Assembly (NCBI GenBank): GCA_902584015.1
Contig: CACHYG010000004.1
Coordinates: 1 to 51,489, forward strand
From: an uncultured Pelagibacteraceae bacterium
GTDB lineage: Bacteria > Pseudomonadota > Alphaproteobacteria > Pelagibacterales > Pelagibacteraceae
Reading direction: 5' to 3'
DNA length: 51,489 bases
Position 1 is the stretch's first letter, and every line of letters begins with the position of its first letter. The notes under the pieces are model-generated. The model did not search any database. It had not been told where the DNA came from and saw only the letters and a program-made list of their open reading frames with translations. Of this stretch, positions 48,035-51,489 are shown in pieces. The position numbers were made by a program, and so were the translations under genes.

Positions 48035-50419
48035 TTATTTTTTTTCAAAAGGTTTTGTGATCAATATTAATGATGGTAATAAAGTTAGAACAGAGACCAT
48101 CGCTAAAAGCATTGCTACTCCGGTAAATATTCCAAAATAAATTGTGGGTATAAAATTTGAAAAAACAAGTATTGAGAAACCAAATACAATAGTTATTGAT
48201 GTATTTAAAATTGCAACACCTACCGTCGAGTGACATAATTTTATTGTTTTCTTATAATCTTTTAATTCAGCATATTCTTCTTTGAAACGATAAATGTAAT
48301 GTATGCTGTTATCAACAGCTATGCCTATAGTTATAGCAGCTATTGTAATTGTCATCATATCAAGTGGTATCCCCATAATTCCTATAATTCCAAGTATAAA
48401 AAATGCAGCAATAAAATTTGGAACAACTCCAAGAACTGAAATTTTTAAATTTCTAAATAAAATTAAGAACATTGCGAAAATTCCAATCATCACAAATCCT
48501 AAAGTTAAAATCTGAGACTTAAATAAACTTTGGAGCAAATTATTAAAAAGTATTAATACGCCTGCTAATTTAAATTCTTCTTCTTTTAATTTCAATTTAT
48601 TCTTTAAGTCAAAATTAATCTGATTAATTAGATCATTTCTTCTTAAATCTGGTAAAGAGTCTTTTACTCTTAAACTTATTCTTGCTTCATTTTCATTTAT
48701 AGATATGTATGGATCAATAATCTCTTTTTTAATTGTTTCAGGAATCTTTGTATACAGTACGCCCATCTCAAGTGTTCCAAGAGGTTTATTATTATTAAGT
48801 TGAGTAGCAACTTCTATAATTGAGGCAAAGGATAAAACCTTACCAACCGCTGGTAAACTATCGAGATATTTATGTATTTTATCAATTTTATCAATTTTAT
48901 CTTTAGTAAACCAGTATTTTTCATCATTTTGATTTTCGTCATCATCCCAGTCTTCAAACTCATCATCTTGATTATTCAATAATTTATCTTTTTCACCAAA
49001 TTTTATAATAACATCTAGCGGGGTTGTTCCACCAAGCTTTTCATCAATCAATTTCATCCCTTTGTATATTTCAGTTTTTTTATTAAAATAGTTTATGAAA
49101 CTATTTTCTACCTCAAGTCTTGAAATCCCGTATAAACTAATAAAAATAATTGATATTGATGCAATAAAAACAATGCTTTTTTTATTAATTGCAAACTCAC
49201 TTAAGTATGAAGTAAACTTTGATTCTTTTTGATCTTTTAAATCTATTTTATTATTTGATATAAATCCTAGTAAAGTTGGTAATAAGGTAAAAGTAATAAT
49301 AAAAGATGTTATGAGGCCGAGTGTCATCATCAAACCAAAATCAATAATTGGTTTTATCTCACTAAAAACTAGAGATAAAAATGCACATATGGTTGTTAAA
49401 ACTGTGTAAAGTATAGGCCAGAACATTTTACCAGTTGTTTTTTTTATAATTTCAAAATTATTTAAATTTGAAAATTTTTTTCTCAACTGGAGAAACCTTG
49501 TGCTCATATGAATATTCATTGCCATAGTTAAAATAAGCATAAGCGCAATAAAATTGGAAGATATCACTGTAACCTTCCAATTTAGTATACCTAATAAACC
49601 GGTCATTATTGTTACTGAAAAAAAACAACTGCTTACAGGTATTATTATCCAAAGAAGTTTTCTAAAAACATACCATAACGTTGCAATTATAAAAAGTAAT
49701 ACCCCAACACCAAAAACAACGATATCTTTTTTTATAAAAGTCATCATATCGTCGGCAATCATTGGTATGCCTCCTAAAAAAATATTTGCATTTTGTTTAT
49801 AGCTTTTAATTACTTCTCTTATTTGAAGAATATTTTTGTGATTTTGTTTTTTTAATTTTTCTTTATAATTTTCTATTTCTTTTTTATTTTTTAAATTATA
49901 AAGAATTTCATCTTTTTTTAAATTTACTATTATTCCTGTTGTTTTCCCATCTTCACTTATAACAAAGTTTCTAAATACCGGACTATTTAGTATTTCTTGA
50001 AAACCTCGCTCTTTATCTATTTTTTCATCTTTTAGAGTTACAAAGTTGTTTAACCTTTCTTTTAATGGTTTATCTGAATTATTTAGAAGTGGCACATCTA
50101 ATACAGTTATTACACTATGAACCCAATCTAAACTTTGTAACTTATATTTTAAACTTAGAAGATTGTTAATTGAGTTGTCGGTGGTTAAAGGTTCATTTGG
50201 TGTATAAGTTAAAACTAGGAAATCTTTAGCGCCATATCTTTCAGTAACTTCTCTCAAGTATTGCAGATCTGGATCCCCTTCGATTAAAAGCGTATCTGAA
50301 GATGCATCAAGTTTAAATTCTTTTGAAAAATAACCAAAGATAATTAACGTAATTAATAATAATAATAATATAGATTTTGGATTACTTAGAACTATATTTT
50401 TATATAACTTTGAAAACAT
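48035..50419 (-). CDS. RND/MMPL-family exporter
   Basis: Two sets of TM segments; DASSDTLLIEGDPDLQYLREVTERYGAKDFLVLTY; ITIAAITIGIAVDNSIHYIYRFKEE. Confidence 0.88.
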   Translation of the reverse strand: MFSKLYKNIVLSNPKSILLLLLITLIIFGYFSKEFKLDASSDTLLIEGDPDLQYLREVTERYGAKDFLVLTYTPNEPLTTDNSINNLLSLKYKLQSLDWVHSVITVLDVPLLNNSDKPLKERLNNFVTLKDEKIDKERGFQEILNSPVFRNFVISEDGKTTGIIVNLKKDEILYNLKNKKEIENYKEKLKKQNHKNILQIREVIKSYKQNANIFLGGIPMIADDMMTFIKKDIVVFGVGVLLFIIATLWYVFRKLLWIIIPVSSCFFSVTIMTGLLGILNWKVTVISSNFIALMLILTMAMNIHMSTRFLQLRKKFSNLNNFEIIKKTTGKMFWPILYTVLTTICAFLSLVFSEIKPIIDFGLMMTLGLITSFIITFTLLPTLLGFISNNKIDLKDQKESKFTSYLSEFAINKKSIVFIASISIIFISLYGISRLEVENSFINYFNKKTEIYKGMKLIDEKLGGTTPLDVIIKFGEKDKLLNNQDDEFEDWDDDENQNDEKYWFTKDKIDKIDKIHKYLDSLPAVGKVLSFASIIEVATQLNNNKPLGTLEMGVLYTKIPETIKKEIIDPYISINENEARISLRVKDSLPDLRRNDLINQINFDLKNKLKLKEEEFKLAGVLILFNNLLQSLFKSQILTLGFVMIGIFAMFLILFRNLKISVLGVVPNFIAAFFILGIIGIMGIPLDMMTITIAAITIGIAVDNSIHYIYRFKEEYAELKDYKKTIKLCHSTVGVAILNTSITIVFGFSILVFSNFIPTIYFGIFTGVAMLLAMVSVLTLLPSLILITKPFEKK

Positions 50420-50442
50420 TTATAAGTTATATATATTTTAAT

Positions 50443-51489
50443 TTAACTATTTTGAGTATCTCTAAATTTAGTGAACATTGCCTCAAATTCTAAAGGTACA
50501 CTGCCCGTTGGCCCATGTCTTTGCTTACTAATAATAACCTCTGCTAGATTCGAAACATCATTCATTTTAGCTTGCCATTCAGCATGTTCTACAGTTGCCG
50601 GCCTTGGTTCTTTTCTTTCTAAATAATAGGCTTCTCTATACACAAACATCACTACATCAGCATCTTGTTCAATTGAACCAGATTCCCTTAAATCTGAGAG
50701 TAAAGGTTTTTTATCATCTCTTTGTTCTACAGCTCTAGAAAGTTGTGATAAAGCTAGTACTGGCACCGATAATTCCTTCGCAAGTGCTTTAAGACCCTGA
50801 GTGATTTCAGAAATTTCCTGAACTCTCCCATCCTTGGTATTTACCGCTCTCATCAACTGGATATAATCAATCACAACTAAGTCTAATCCATATATCCTTT
50901 TTATTCGCCTAGCTCTATTACTAAGAGCAGCAATACTAATAGCTGGGGTTTCATCAATAAATAAAGGTAGTTCAGAAATATTTTTTGATGTTTCTATAAA
51001 TTTGTCGAATTGCTCCTCAGAAATTCTGCCTCTTCTTATATCATTTGATTTTATTCTAGATTGTTCAGCAAGAATTCTTGTTGATAATTGTTCTGACGAC
51101 ATTTCCAGGGAAAAGAATGCTACAGAAGATTTTTTTCCATTTTGTTGAAGTTTACTCGCTGCGTTAAATGCAATATTTGTTGCAAGAGCAGTTTTACCCA
51201 TTGAGGGTCTTCCAGCAATTATTATTAAATCCGATTGGTGTAATCCTCCAAGTTTTTCATCAATATCCCTTAAACCTGTTGGAACTCCAACAATACCCTC
51301 TTCATTTTTATAAGCGTTTGATGCCATCTCTATTGTTAATTTCATAGCTTCATCAAATTTAACTAATGAAGAGTTGAATGAACCTTTTTCTGCTAGGTCG
51401 AATAATAGTTTTTCAGAATTTTCAATAATACTTTGTCCAGTGTTATTAAGGTCATTTAATTTTGCAATATCAATTGTATTTTCGGATAT
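50443..51489 (-). CDS. dnaB: Replicative DNA helicase DnaB, C-terminal part, runs off the right edge (track start 51345 is internal)
   Basis: GVPTGLRDIDEKLGGLHQSDLIIIAGRPSMGKTALATNIAFNAA; DLVVIDYIQLM; LSQLSRAVEQRDDKKPLLSDLRESGSIEQDADVVMFVYREAYY; frame open to 51489 (...FDLAEKGSFNSSLVKFDEAM). Confidence 0.95.
   Translation of the reverse strand: MSENTIDIAKLNDLNNTGQSIIENSEKLLFDLAEKGSFNSSLVKFDEAMKLTIEMASNAYKNEEGIVGVPTGLRDIDEKLGGLHQSDLIIIAGRPSMGKTALATNIAFNAASKLQQNGKKSSVAFFSLEMSSEQLSTRILAEQSRIKSNDIRRGRISEEQFDKFIETSKNISELPLFIDETPAISIAALSNRARRIKRIYGLDLVVIDYIQLMRAVNTKDGRVQEISEITQGLKALAKELSVPVLALSQLSRAVEQRDDKKPLLSDLRESGSIEQDADVVMFVYREAYYLERKEPRPATVEHAEWQAKMNDVSNLAEVIISKQRHGPTGSVPLEFEAMFTKFRDTQNS

Noticed and set aside
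1-51489. Mobile elements, prophage, defence islands, tRNA/rRNA
   Set aside because: No transposase, integrase, phage structural, restriction or toxin-antitoxin signatures in the ORFs; no tRNA-like or rRNA sequence recognised by eye in the short intergenic gaps.

Overview
This AT-rich, very gene-dense window looks like a chromosomal segment of a SAR11/Pelagibacterales-type alphaproteobacterium. That placement is inferred from composition, gene content and compact organisation, not from a database search. Most of it is core metabolism: tolC-like, recA, alaS, icd, psd-pssA, rlmE, guaB-TPR-guaA-panB, a terC-like gene, pxpA / pxpBC, a tandem glycine riboswitch with gcvT-gcvH-gcvP, a lipid-modification cassette (FAD amine oxidase, DUF1365, CFA-like methyltransferase, DUF3833; convergent SDR; TspO), a FAD oxidoreductase, NAD-formate dehydrogenase, a complete branched-chain-type amino-acid ABC operon, HPP and NifU-like proteins, an amidinotransferase, MFS and DMT transporters, a DUF255 protein, an HD protein, purF, cvpA, an RND/MMPL exporter and dnaB (runs off the right edge). 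I see no CRISPR array, rRNA, recognisable tRNA, prophage or transposon. The most interesting observations are: (1) the glycine riboswitch heads an apparently continuous seven-gene unit joining glycine cleavage to a SAM-dependent membrane-lipid cassette; (2) a perfect 12-nt complement flanks the second aptamer and ends 2 nt before the gcvT ATG; (3) a direct-repeat array sits in the leader of the amino-acid ABC operon; (4) a GFA-domain C-terminus is in frame with a P-loop glycerate-kinase-like domain; (5) an unannotated 27-aa membrane smORF overlaps the livM stop; (6) IMPDH lacks its CBS domains.
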